This document shows positions 9,024-17,938 of a DNA stretch of 64,000 bases, one piece after another. Positions within the stretch are counted from its first letter, which is position 1. Each line of letters opens with the position of its first letter. Below the pieces are notes generated by a model that made no database searches, was not told the origin of the DNA, and saw only the letters and a program-made list of their open reading frames with translations. The stretch is from Catalinimonas sp038039535 (GTDB lineage: Bacteria > Bacteroidota > Bacteroidia > Cytophagales > Cyclobacteriaceae): positions 186,001-250,000 of the forward strand of contig NZ_JBBPHP010000005.1 in assembly GCF_038039535.1 (NCBI RefSeq), in the 5' to 3' direction. The position numbers were made by a program, and so were the translations under genes.

Positions 9024-9821
9024 TTAGACTTTCTTAGCAACGAACTCTATGTTAGTCGCTAAATATTTAAGGAAAGTGTAGCGACAAAGTGCTTGATCAA
9101 CTTTTTCAAAAAAACGGTAATTTTCATAATGTACATTATTCTTTGGCAAGAGTTGACGATGCCAGATATCAAGTAATTGTAAGCCAGCATTATGAGTCAT
9201 ACGTTTAGCATCATGTTTACTATATAACCTATCATGATAATAATTACCCCTTAAATGAGCTATGCGCTGAGTCCAAGACAAATAATAAGGAAGAAAGAAG
9301 CAGAAAAAAAGTCCATTTGGCTTCAGTACTCTTTGAATCTCATTCAAAGATTCTTGATCATGAGGTACGTGTTCTAGTACTCCAAAACTTAAGATGACAT
9401 CATAGGCTTGGTTCTCAAATGGCAGCTTATAGGGGTGATTAAGAGGGATTACGTTTATTTTACTTTTTTCAAGAATAGGAGTTTTCTGACGAAAACTAGA
9501 ATCTACATTTGTTACTTTGTCTAAGGAAATATCACAACTATCAATCTGTGCATCTCTTTCGTAAGCTTTAAATGCTTCCTTAAGTAAAAATGTAATATGA
9601 CCCTTTCCACAGCCCCAATCTAAGATTTTTATTTTTTTATCTCCAAACCAATAATGGGAAAATTGCATAACATAATCTACTAAGAAAGTATAAATCAATA
9701 AGGAAGAATGGTTGGTAAGAAAACGATGTGTTTTTTCCGTAGATGCTATACTTATTAGTTCTTGGCTAAGAGTATAAGGGTTTTGAAAACTCTCATTTCT
9801 AATCACTTTATAATCTTTCAT
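9024..9821 (-). CDS. Class I SAM-dependent methyltransferase
   Basis: A 265-residue protein with a Rossmann methyltransferase core: motif I ILDWGCGKGHITFLL (around residue 85), an acidic strand end CDIS, and the post-motif region VLEHVPHDQESLNEIQRVLKPNGLFF. Such enzymes in polysaccharide loci methylate sugars or cap chains. The acceptor here is unknown. It is separated by 104 bases from the upstream polymerase-like gene, a longer gap than most in this operon, and no promoter was recognised there. Confidence 0.8.
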   Translation of the reverse strand: MKDYKVIRNESFQNPYTLSQELISIASTEKTHRFLTNHSSLLIYTFLVDYVMQFSHYWFGDKKIKILDWGCGKGHITFLLKEAFKAYERDAQIDSCDISLDKVTNVDSSFRQKTPILEKSKINVIPLNHPYKLPFENQAYDVILSFGVLEHVPHDQESLNEIQRVLKPNGLFFCFFLPYYLSWTQRIAHLRGNYYHDRLYSKHDAKRMTHNAGLQLLDIWHRQLLPKNNVHYENYRFFEKVDQALCRYTFLKYLATNIEFVAKKV

Positions 9822-9925
9822 ACAAAAGCTTTATCTGCAAATATTCTGATTCAAAATAAAAGAGCAAATTTTTTCAAAAATTTGCTGCAAGTATTGAGCT
9901 TTGGTAAAGCAGTGGTAAACAAATA

Positions 9926-11125
9926 TTATTGTTTTTTTGATGTGAACATAAACATAACGAATGTATGTATTATAGGAATTCCTATTGCAGCTATCAAAAG
10001 TGTATAAAATATTCCCTTATCAAATAAGTCAATTCTCCAGAGTTCAGCAAAGGCATAAAGAATTATCGGATAACCTGTATACAAATAATTCTCTTTATTT
10101 TTATATAACCAACCACTCATAAAGCCAAAAAACAAAGCCCAAGCGTTCACTTTCATAATTGCTCGAGTACCCTGAGAAGTTACCATTTCTGCAAAGGCAG
10201 AATTGGCAGTGAGGGTGGTGTCTACTTCCGTAAAACTTCTATAGCCCACTCCACTGAATGCATCGAGTACATTATTTCCTACTCCTAAAGAAACTTGAAA
10301 AGGAGCTGCTAGGTACGCAATCACATTAGCTAATACAGCAGATAAAGGATTGCTGTATCCCATTTCAGCATAAGAGCCATAGTTGCGCAGTAATGTAGCT
10401 ACCGATAACATAATAAATCCAAAAAAAACTAGCCAATAAAAACGGTTTAATTTTACTTTTTTGAAAAGGCTATTATAACGATTTGCTAATGTCAAAAAGA
10501 CCAGTATGCTACAAACCAATTGTAACCTTCTACCAAAAAAAGCGATGTAAAATATAAAAACTCCTATATTCAGGATATCAATTAATTGAATTTTTTTAAG
10601 AATTATTACCCGGTATAATGCCCATCCAAAAGCAATAATTATAACATATCTAAGTGAAAAGATACCTGCCGAGTAATCTTGATAGATAGCATAAGCTATT
10701 TTATTAGTTGTAAAAGTTATTATAGCATAAAAAAAACCGTAAAAACCAAGAACTTTAAAAGTAACATATATTGTGTAGAAAATACCTATTAGAGCAATAA
10801 CAGAATACCATCTGTAAATATGCGCTTTATCCAGGCTAGCATACTGATCTGCTTCTTTAATTTTAGGGAATTTATTTCCTAATGAAAATCCTACCCAACA
10901 AATAAAAATTGCTAAGAAATACCAAGTAAAGATAAATAAAAGGCTTAGCAAATTCATACTTTCGGCTACTTTAAACCCTTTGTAGTAACCAAAAAAATCA
11001 GGAGTGAGCCAAGCCAATGCACTTACCGATACTGTAAAGAACACAATCCAATGAGGTTTGAGTAAAGTATTTAAAAAGCTTTGTGCTAAACCTTCCTGTG
11101 TCTTTTTAATGATCAAACTACTCAT
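9926..11125 (-). CDS. Polytopic membrane protein, candidate O-antigen/EPS polymerase (Wzy-like)
   Basis: A 399-residue protein with about ten predicted membrane segments and a longer loop of roughly 70 residues at positions ~265-335 (NNVLDAFSGVGYRSFTEVD…). This layout fits Wzy-type oligosaccharide repeat polymerases, which join undecaprenyl-linked units at the periplasmic face. Wzy proteins share little sequence, so the call rests on topology and on its place among glycosyltransferases. No Wzx flippase is found in the window, so a different role, such as an acyl- or glycan-modifying membrane enzyme, remains possible. It lies 9 bases after the GH105-like gene. Confidence 0.55.
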   Translation of the reverse strand: MSSLIIKKTQEGLAQSFLNTLLKPHWIVFFTVSVSALAWLTPDFFGYYKGFKVAESMNLLSLLFIFTWYFLAIFICWVGFSLGNKFPKIKEADQYASLDKAHIYRWYSVIALIGIFYTIYVTFKVLGFYGFFYAIITFTTNKIAYAIYQDYSAGIFSLRYVIIIAFGWALYRVIILKKIQLIDILNIGVFIFYIAFFGRRLQLVCSILVFLTLANRYNSLFKKVKLNRFYWLVFFGFIMLSVATLLRNYGSYAEMGYSNPLSAVLANVIAYLAAPFQVSLGVGNNVLDAFSGVGYRSFTEVDTTLTANSAFAEMVTSQGTRAIMKVNAWALFFGFMSGWLYKNKENYLYTGYPIILYAFAELWRIDLFDKGIFYTLLIAAIGIPIIHTFVMFMFTSKKQ

Positions 11126-11134
11126 TATGTTCTA

Positions 11135-12244
11135 TTACTCCCTTGAAGCTAATTTGATATATTCACTTGCTGCTAGTAAAAACGCTCCTGTGCCATATTC
11201 CTGATGACCATCCACATAAACTGGACCAGGCTGATCCCAAGGTTGCTGTACATAGCCTAAACGTCCCTCTTCATTGATTGATGCCAACAGGCCTTGCCAG
11301 GAGTTTTCAATAATGGGTAAATAAATGTTTTTATTTAGATAACCTTTATTGACTCCCCATGCAAACGCGTAAGTGAAAAAAGCAGTTCCGCTAGTTTCGG
11401 AGATAGGATACCTGGTGGAATCTAAAAGGTTACTTTTCCAGAGCCCATCATCTCCTTGTCGAAGAGCAATTGAATTAGCCAATCTTAAATATACATCAAG
11501 ATACTTCTCGTAAGTTGGATGTGTTCTAGGGAGATGGTTAAGTAAGCGTACTATGCCCGCTATGACCCATCCATTCCCTCGAGACCAGAAAATTTTTTTA
11601 TTATTGATATCAAGTGTATCAATGTATCTGTTATCTCGGTAAAACAATTGATCTTCTGTATCATATAACTCTTCGTAGGTATCCCACCATAGAGAATCCA
11701 TATAAGTAAGATATTGGTCTTGGTGGGTAAGTTTGGCCAGATGAGAAAGCACAGGTGGAGCCATAAATAAACCATCACACCAATTCCAAACTCGGCGGCC
11801 CTTCCAACTATACGTCATCATATAGTCAAACACAGAAACTACATCCTCAATCATTGCAGGGTCCCGATATTCTTCATACAATTCCAGATATATTTGCCCT
11901 ATCACATGGTCATCTCCATGGGTTCTGCGAGGGCCAAGTTTATAATTATTAGAAAGACACCAGTCAAGAACAATATTCTTGTACATTTCATCTTGAGTGG
12001 TATGATAAGTTGCCATAAGGCCGATGTAAAAAACAGCTCTCTCCCAAGTTTCAGAGGCATCATTTATTCTTTCTACAGGATTATTAAGTTGCCAGTCACT
12101 GACCTTTCGCATGATATCTACTACCTCTTGTACCTTTGCTGACTTTTCTACCTGTTCATCAGAACAGCCTACTACTAAGAAAAAAATGGAGATCAAGTAA
12201 ATTGTAATATGTATTGATGGAGGGATATATTTATAAGGAGACAT
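11135..12244 (-). CDS. GH88/GH105-like unsaturated uronyl hydrolase lipoprotein
   Basis: A 369-residue protein with an N-terminal hydrophobic segment and a lipobox VVGC (cysteine near residue 27), so it is probably lipid-anchored. The body matches the (alpha/alpha)6 barrel of unsaturated rhamnogalacturonyl/glucuronyl hydrolases: RRTHGDDHVIGQ, VWNWCDGLFMAPP (with the likely catalytic Asp), FWSRGNGWVIAGI and ETSGTAFFTYAFAWG. The family removes the 4,5-unsaturated uronate left at chain ends by polysaccharide lyases. It sits one gene from a beta-helix lyase-like protein and within 6 kb of a second, in a biosynthetic operon, which suggests trimming or turnover of the locus's own uronate-containing polymer. 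Confidence 0.8.
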   Translation of the reverse strand: MSPYKYIPPSIHITIYLISIFFLVVGCSDEQVEKSAKVQEVVDIMRKVSDWQLNNPVERINDASETWERAVFYIGLMATYHTTQDEMYKNIVLDWCLSNNYKLGPRRTHGDDHVIGQIYLELYEEYRDPAMIEDVVSVFDYMMTYSWKGRRVWNWCDGLFMAPPVLSHLAKLTHQDQYLTYMDSLWWDTYEELYDTEDQLFYRDNRYIDTLDINNKKIFWSRGNGWVIAGIVRLLNHLPRTHPTYEKYLDVYLRLANSIALRQGDDGLWKSNLLDSTRYPISETSGTAFFTYAFAWGVNKGYLNKNIYLPIIENSWQGLLASINEEGRLGYVQQPWDQPGPVYVDGHQEYGTGAFLLAASEYIKLASRE

Positions 12245-12334
12245 TTTAAGATAAAGAAATAATGCGGTTGAAAAGATATATACCGGATTTAGCTGCTAAC
12301 TCTAAAATATTTTGCTTCATTTCAGACAGTTTAG

Positions 12335-13984
12335 CTAGGGGTTCAACATGAAGTATTTCCATTTCTGTTGCTTATTATTAGTAGTATAAGATAAATTTAT
12401 AGAGATATTTTTGGGGCCTACTTCTCCTTTTTGCAGCACTACGTCATTTTGGTTACTTTCGTTTTTATAAGCTGCTGTGATGATAGAAATATCATCGCTT
12501 CTTGAAGATTGATCCCCCCCCCCAATTTCAATAGAAGTGAACTCTTTACGCTCTGATTCTATAAAAGCAGAAACAACTGACATATGCTGACAATTACTAA
12601 TCAAAATTCCTCTAGACTTAGATAACTTACTGATGATAGTAGCAAACTGAGTTTGTTGTAAATTATTAAGTATTATACCATTATCTTTAGAACTCTTGTA
12701 ACAATATAAATAGCCAGCGTCTACTCCTTTTGCATTTTCAATTTGGATGTTGCCGCCATAAACCGATAAACTATCAATACTAATATTACTATCAGGTACC
12801 TCAGTCAGACCTAATTTTTGTGCAAGTGCATTTAATCCATGGATAATTACACTTCCGTTGTGGCTAATAAAGTTAGTAAGTGAAAAGTTATTGAGGTTAA
12901 TTATTCGGCTACGTTTGCCATAAGAAGTAATATTACTACAGCCAATCCCACTACATTTCTCAACAAGCAGGTTATCGTGTTTGCAATTTGTTACTTGTAC
13001 ATTATTAAGTAAGACATCAAAATTCCAGAATCTTGTTTCCTTGAAACTTACATTGAAGCTCATAAAGTGTATACCTACATGACAGGCTTCAGCAACCACA
13101 TTATTAATCTTTATGTCCTTAGAAGCTTGGTATTCCCATCCAAATGTACCTCCTTTTTTACCAGCATCAATGATAATTCCCGCTTTTCGGCCTTCAGCTT
13201 TTACATTACTCACTGAAACTTTATAGGCACCTGCAATTCTGATACCATTCGCTCCACTGTTATCAGTGGAGTCTATATTGTTAATAGAACCTTCATAATT
13301 TGACCATTCTCCCAAATCAGCACGAGCATAAGGGCCATTTTTTTTTAAGTAAAGTGATGCGTTTGCTGATTTGTAGTAAGTCACTAATGCCACATTATCA
13401 TCCCCTACATTTTTTCCTGTTATTCCATCAATTGTATAATACTGACAGGCATTTAAATGTACTCCGTCTGCTAGAGTATTTTGAAGAGTAATATTTTTTA
13501 TCATAATATTAGAGCAGCCCATAAGAATTATACCGGTCTGAGGAGTATTTTCAAAACTGCAATTCTTAATAATGATATTCTTAAAGGTATAAATAGCGCT
13601 TGGTCCATTGCCGTTGTAAGGTCCATCAATCATGATACCATCCCCCATGCTTCGGGAATTGGGTAGGTACTTCCATTTAACATTTATTCCAGAGAGATGA
13701 AGGTTTTGACCAGGCCCTTTAAAGTAAAATGCATGTCCTGTACCTTCCCCTGCTTCGTCTAGATTATCCATGAGTAACATAGCATCTTGATCAAATATTA
13801 CTTTGATATCAGAAAGCTTTTCTATTTCTACAAGAGTACCTTCCTGCTCCACTAAATATGTACCTTTCGGAAAGTAGAGAGTATTATTATTTTTTAGTGA
13901 TTGGACAGCTCTTTTTATAGCCTCAGAATCATCAGTTTCAGCATTTCCTAACGCTCCAAATTCTTTGACATTGACTGTTTGCAT
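12335..13984 (-). CDS. Parallel beta-helix protein, pectate-lyase-3 / GH28-like, without signal peptide
   Basis: A 549-residue protein. The N-terminus VKEFGALGNAETDDSEAIKRA and YFPKGTYLVE is the typical opening of pectate-lyase-superfamily beta-helix proteins. Many right-handed beta-helix turns follow, rich in N, I and G (repeated patterns such as IIIKNCSFENT and SNIMIKNITLQNT). There is no signal peptide, and the upstream gene ends only 2 bases before the ATG, so no longer start exists. It contains a run of ten G in its coding strand near codon 488. It could be a lyase, hydrolase, epimerase or a non-catalytic sugar-binding helix; catalytic residues could not be assigned. Confidence 0.7.
   Translation of the reverse strand: MQTVNVKEFGALGNAETDDSEAIKRAVQSLKNNNTLYFPKGTYLVEQEGTLVEIEKLSDIKVIFDQDAMLLMDNLDEAGEGTGHAFYFKGPGQNLHLSGINVKWKYLPNSRSMGDGIMIDGPYNGNGPSAIYTFKNIIIKNCSFENTPQTGIILMGCSNIMIKNITLQNTLADGVHLNACQYYTIDGITGKNVGDDNVALVTYYKSANASLYLKKNGPYARADLGEWSNYEGSINNIDSTDNSGANGIRIAGAYKVSVSNVKAEGRKAGIIIDAGKKGGTFGWEYQASKDIKINNVVAEACHVGIHFMSFNVSFKETRFWNFDVLLNNVQVTNCKHDNLLVEKCSGIGCSNITSYGKRSRIINLNNFSLTNFISHNGSVIIHGLNALAQKLGLTEVPDSNISIDSLSVYGGNIQIENAKGVDAGYLYCYKSSKDNGIILNNLQQTQFATIISKLSKSRGILISNCQHMSVVSAFIESERKEFTSIEIGGGDQSSRSDDISIITAAYKNESNQNDVVLQKGEVGPKNISINLSYTTNNKQQKWKYFMLNP
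12514..12523. repeat. G10/C10 homopolymer tract inside the beta-helix gene
   Basis: Ten consecutive C on the plus strand (G10 in the coding strand) encode Gly-Gly-Gly in the segment EIGGGDQ. In this AT-rich operon such a tract stands out. Slippage by one base would change the last ~60 codons of the protein. Phase variation is an inference. Confidence 0.6.
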
Positions 13985-13986
13985 GG

Positions 13987-15165
13987 TTAAGAAATTAAAG
14001 AACGATAAATACTTATATACCTTTCGTTTTCATCTTTAAAATTATCCTGGAAAAATACGGAAATGTTTTCCTGCATAATTTGCAGTTGCACCTCATTCAT
14101 TTGTGAAAACTTTACTAAGCAATTAACTAATTGGTTGGGGAGTTGTGGATCAAATACTAGCCCGGTTTTATCATCAACCACCATTTCATGAGTACCTCCA
14201 GTGTTAGAAGCTATTACAGGTCTGCCAAAAGAGTATGATTCAACTAATACTCTGGGAAAAGGTTCATGCCATATTGAACTGATAATTACAACATCTACTT
14301 TTTCATAAAACTCTTTTGCATCATACTTACCCAAAAAGACAATATTCTCATGGCCTGCTGCAAGTTCCTTGCATTGTTTAACGTATTCTTCAGGACCTTC
14401 ACCTGCTACAAACAACTTACTTTGTGTGGAAGAGGAGCTAATAAAAGCCTCAATAATCTGTTCTACTCCTTTAGTAGGGTGAAGCCTACCTATGTAACCA
14501 AAAGTAGTATACCCATTTTGATGTATAGGAAGATTTAGGATATCTAAGTTGGAAGAGGTATAAACAACTTCTTTTTGAGCATTTGGAAAGTATTGGTAGG
14601 AAGTATGTATATCAATCATAAATTGACTGACGCCAACTACGAAATCTACATACTTGCTCAGTTGCTTTTTAGGATAAGTAATCAGCTTACAATCTATACA
14701 TTGTTGAGGGCAATTCTTTCCATTTCTGAACATGGTTGCTTTGGGGCATAACCATGTATAGCTATTCAACGTCACTACTACTGGTATGCCTAACTTTTTT
14801 GCTACTTTACAGGCATAAGGTGAAAAATCTTCAACATTGCGAATATGCAAAACATCCGGTTTTTCTTTATTTAGAATCTGAATCAAAGGAGGAGCAACGC
14901 TAGGATTATAAGCTTCAACTGCATGCCATACTAACTTTTGGTAGACAGGTTTATGCTCGGACTCAAATGACCAGTAAATATTTGGATGCTTTATTCTAAA
15001 TACTTCTAATCCATTAATTTTCTCTTGCTTTTCTTGCTGAAATGCTGTTATTACAAATACGTCCAGATTATGACTCAGTAAGCCTTCAGCAAGACGTTTT
15101 ATAGAGTACTCACCTCCTCCTTTGTAATAGGGGTGATATGAGGATGTGAGCAATGCAATTTTCAT
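13987..15165 (-). CDS. Glycosyltransferase family 4 protein
   Basis: A 392-residue GT-B enzyme with the N-terminal signature SSYHPYYKGGGEYSIKRLAEGL and a C-terminal donor domain showing GYIGRLHPTKGVEQI and HEPFPRVLVESYSFGRPV (the EX7E motif). The middle has four cysteines within a short span (CPKATMFRNGKNCPQQCIDC), a pattern found in some GT4 proteins and possibly a metal site. It lies 2 bases before the beta-helix gene and 8 bases after another GT4 gene, so the three are co-translated. The donor sugar is unknown. Confidence 0.85.
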   Translation of the reverse strand: MKIALLTSSYHPYYKGGGEYSIKRLAEGLLSHNLDVFVITAFQQEKQEKINGLEVFRIKHPNIYWSFESEHKPVYQKLVWHAVEAYNPSVAPPLIQILNKEKPDVLHIRNVEDFSPYACKVAKKLGIPVVVTLNSYTWLCPKATMFRNGKNCPQQCIDCKLITYPKKQLSKYVDFVVGVSQFMIDIHTSYQYFPNAQKEVVYTSSNLDILNLPIHQNGYTTFGYIGRLHPTKGVEQIIEAFISSSSTQSKLFVAGEGPEEYVKQCKELAAGHENIVFLGKYDAKEFYEKVDVVIISSIWHEPFPRVLVESYSFGRPVIASNTGGTHEMVVDDKTGLVFDPQLPNQLVNCLVKFSQMNEVQLQIMQENISVFFQDNFKDENERYISIYRSLIS

Positions 15166-15173
15166 AATAATGC

Positions 15174-16262
15174 TTATGTGTTTTCAATAAGGAGTTCCCA
15201 CTGATTCATAACTTTTGCTAATGCAAATCGCTCAGTGATTTTTAAAGCATGTTCTCCTAGCTTTTTTCTTAGTGTTGAGGATTCTATCAACAACTCCAGT
15301 GCATTTCGCAATGCTATCTCGTCATTTACCTTTACTAATATTCCGTTAACGTTATGCTCTATAATTTCTTCTGGGCCAAACTGGCATTGTGTAGCAACAC
15401 AAGGTAAACCAATTGCCATTGCCTCACAAAGCGCATTGGGAAAGCCTTCAAAACGAGAAGAAAGCACAAAAACTGAAGCTTCCTTTAACATGTCGTATGG
15501 ATTATACCTTCTTCCTACTAATTGTACTTGTTCTGATACTCCTTCTTGCCTGCATAATGATTCTAAATGATGGCGCTCATCTCCTTCTCCAATAATGACA
15601 AGAGACCATTCTTTATGTGCTTTTGCCAAAGGGGCGAAAGCTTTAATAAGAATATCATAACCTTTTTGCCATTTGAGCCTTCCCATGCTGATGATAGTAT
15701 GGGTGGATTGTTCTTGACTTTTGTCCTGTAGCTTATGAGAAGGAGGGAGGACTGGGTTTGGAATAATTCGGATTTTATTTTGCAGGTGGTGCGGAAAAGT
15801 ATGGGCAATTTGATTTGTTTGAAGTACAAGTTGGTCACTAAACCTGTATAAAAAATGGTTAATTTTTTTTAAAAGGGGGTTAGTCTCATTTAAATAAGGA
15901 TTGTTACGCTCAGAAACAATTACTTTAGCTTGTATAAAAGGACGAACAGTCAATGCTAAAAGAATAGTGATATCTAAAAATGCGATCAATACATTCGGCT
16001 TAATTATGTTAATTTCTCTACGAATAGCATTCCATTGCTTGAAGAATAACACAGCCTTTTGAAAGCTGTTACCTTTTTCTAAAAGATTGAGTTGAATCAG
16101 ATCTACGCCCTCTTCCAATGGATAAAAAGGTGTTTCTTGAGGGTGATTTAAAGTAATGATACTGACAGAATAACTCTTATTTGCCCAAAAATTAGCCATG
16201 TGACTCATTACATGCTCAGCCCCTCCTGCTACTAGACTTGGAACAAGAAAGCATATTTTCAT
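15174..16262 (-). CDS. Glycosyltransferase family 4 protein
   Basis: A 362-residue GT-B enzyme opening with CFLVPSLVAGGAEHVMSHMA, typical of GT4 galactosyl- or N-acetylgalactosaminyl-type transferases such as PglA/PglJ. The donor half has SMGRLKWQKGYDILI, EGFPNALCEAMAIGLPCV (EX7E) and GPEEIIEHNVNGILV. Its ATG overlaps the TGA of the upstream beta-helix gene (ATGA). It probably adds one residue of the repeat unit. The PglA/PglJ resemblance is a motif impression, not a substrate assignment. Confidence 0.85.
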   Translation of the reverse strand: MKICFLVPSLVAGGAEHVMSHMANFWANKSYSVSIITLNHPQETPFYPLEEGVDLIQLNLLEKGNSFQKAVLFFKQWNAIRREINIIKPNVLIAFLDITILLALTVRPFIQAKVIVSERNNPYLNETNPLLKKINHFLYRFSDQLVLQTNQIAHTFPHHLQNKIRIIPNPVLPPSHKLQDKSQEQSTHTIISMGRLKWQKGYDILIKAFAPLAKAHKEWSLVIIGEGDERHHLESLCRQEGVSEQVQLVGRRYNPYDMLKEASVFVLSSRFEGFPNALCEAMAIGLPCVATQCQFGPEEIIEHNVNGILVKVNDEIALRNALELLIESSTLRKKLGEHALKITERFALAKVMNQWELLIENT

Positions 16263-17938
16263 TGATTAATGATAGCTTTAATACTTTTAGCTTCTTCTTT
16301 GGAGATAAGACTAACAATATACATTCCTGGTTCCAGACCTGTAGTATCCCAGCCAATTACATATTTACCCTCATATAAAAAACCCTCTACGAGCTCAGCT
16401 ATCTCCCTTCCATCTTCATCAAAAACTTTTAGAGCTACTTTAGAGGGTTTATTAATGGTAAACTCCATAGTAGTAGTATCTGTATCCATAAGAGGGTTAG
16501 GATATAATTTGTCTATACCAAAAACTAAATTAGAGTAATAATTATTATATTCTGTAGACTCGGATAAGAGTGATATGCTTGAAATAGTATCTTCATTACT
16601 ATTGGGATTGGTCTTGTTCAAGTACTCCTCAATATTTACATAGCCATCATTATCATTATCTAGAAAGCTGTCATCTTCTAGTGCGTTAAGATTAAAGCTC
16701 TCTTCCCAATGGTCGGGCATACCATCTTCGTCACTATCAATAAAGGGGATTCCTTCTCTGAGTGTAGGCCATTCTAATAAATGATTCTTAGAGTTTACTA
16801 AACTTCCCTTGCGGTTTTCCATATCATATATAACCTTCCGGTCTACTGCATCTCTGATAGGTAGTATTGCTCCTGCATTGTTTAAAACGAATGAGTAAGC
16901 TTCTATAGCTGAGTAGGTAGTGATGTTAGGATGAGGCACTTCTTCATTTAGCCTCATCTTACTATTAGGTATTCTATTATCTAAATTTCTCACGAGTACC
17001 CAATTGTTTAATGGTGGAGATTTTTGATTAATTCCAACATTTCCTTCTATGAATAATTTAGGAGTAGAAACAGTATCTCTAAGTAAGATATTTGATCTAG
17101 TATCTGTATAAGGTCCTTTGATAATATAATTATTAACAAGGTTAATATATTGTTTAGGAGTACCGCTCAGATCAATTGCTTTACCTCCAGGATTGTAAAT
17201 AATGTTGTTTCTAAAGTCAACTTTTGACCTTCCGTTTATATGAGGATTACGGTCATTATTGTGTGCAAATAAATTATGATGGATTGACAAGTTTGTTGCT
17301 TTTCCTCCGATAAGCATTCCCATTCCGTGATCACCTTTGGGATGTATGCTTTTATGGAGGGCCTCACTAATGATGCAATTTTGGATAGTGATATTATGAG
17401 GTTCTCCCCACATACCAACATTTTCATCTACTGCCCAACTGATTGAACAGTGGTCGATAACCACATTATATGTTTCATCAGCGCTTCCTCCGATAGATAT
17501 ACCATCCACGCCACTCCATTGATTAGGTTCTCCAAAGTTTATATCACCAGGACGAAATCTTAAAAAACGTATGACAATATCATGAGACCTTATTTGCACG
17601 CTTTCTCCTCTTATACAAATTCCTTCACCTGGTGCAGATTGACCGGCAATGGTTAAAAATGGATTACTTATAATTAGCTTGGTTTCTAGATTGATAATAC
17701 CAGATACTGTAAAGATGATTATTCTAGGTTCATTGAGTTCAATAGCTTCTCGTAAGCTACCGGGACCATGGTCATTTAAATTAGTTACTTTGACTACCCT
17801 TCCCTCTCGCCCACCAATGGTATTAGCTCCGAAGCCCTCAGCTCCCGGGAAGGCTGGTATTTGAGCATGTAAGCTGTGTATAGTAAAAATTAGAAGAATA
17901 AAGAATGTGAACTTGAAGTGGGGAGTAGATTCGATCAT
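16259..17938 (-). CDS. Secreted pectate-lyase-like parallel beta-helix protein with T9SS sorting domain
   Basis: The chosen start at 17938 gives 559 residues. It overlaps the upstream stop as ATGA and yields a signal peptide ending near LHA-QIP. The catalytic-type domain (about residues 27-350) begins PAFPGAEGFGANTIGGREG and has VTNLNDHGPGSLREAI and VIRFLRFRPGD, as in PL1 pectate-lyase-like proteins. DSDEDGMPDHWEE and DNDNDGYVNIEEYLN are calcium-binding acidic repeats. The last ~85 residues (LYPNP…, VFDEDGREIAEL…, GMYIVSL) form a type A type IX secretion sorting domain, so the protein should be secreted and surface-attached. Its location inside a glycan assembly operon is unusual. Confidence 0.85.
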   Translation of the reverse strand: MIESTPHFKFTFFILLIFTIHSLHAQIPAFPGAEGFGANTIGGREGRVVKVTNLNDHGPGSLREAIELNEPRIIIFTVSGIINLETKLIISNPFLTIAGQSAPGEGICIRGESVQIRSHDIVIRFLRFRPGDINFGEPNQWSGVDGISIGGSADETYNVVIDHCSISWAVDENVGMWGEPHNITIQNCIISEALHKSIHPKGDHGMGMLIGGKATNLSIHHNLFAHNNDRNPHINGRSKVDFRNNIIYNPGGKAIDLSGTPKQYINLVNNYIIKGPYTDTRSNILLRDTVSTPKLFIEGNVGINQKSPPLNNWVLVRNLDNRIPNSKMRLNEEVPHPNITTYSAIEAYSFVLNNAGAILPIRDAVDRKVIYDMENRKGSLVNSKNHLLEWPTLREGIPFIDSDEDGMPDHWEESFNLNALEDDSFLDNDNDGYVNIEEYLNKTNPNSNEDTISSISLLSESTEYNNYYSNLVFGIDKLYPNPLMDTDTTTMEFTINKPSKVALKVFDEDGREIAELVEGFLYEGKYVIGWDTTGLEPGMYIVSLISKEEAKSIKAIINQ

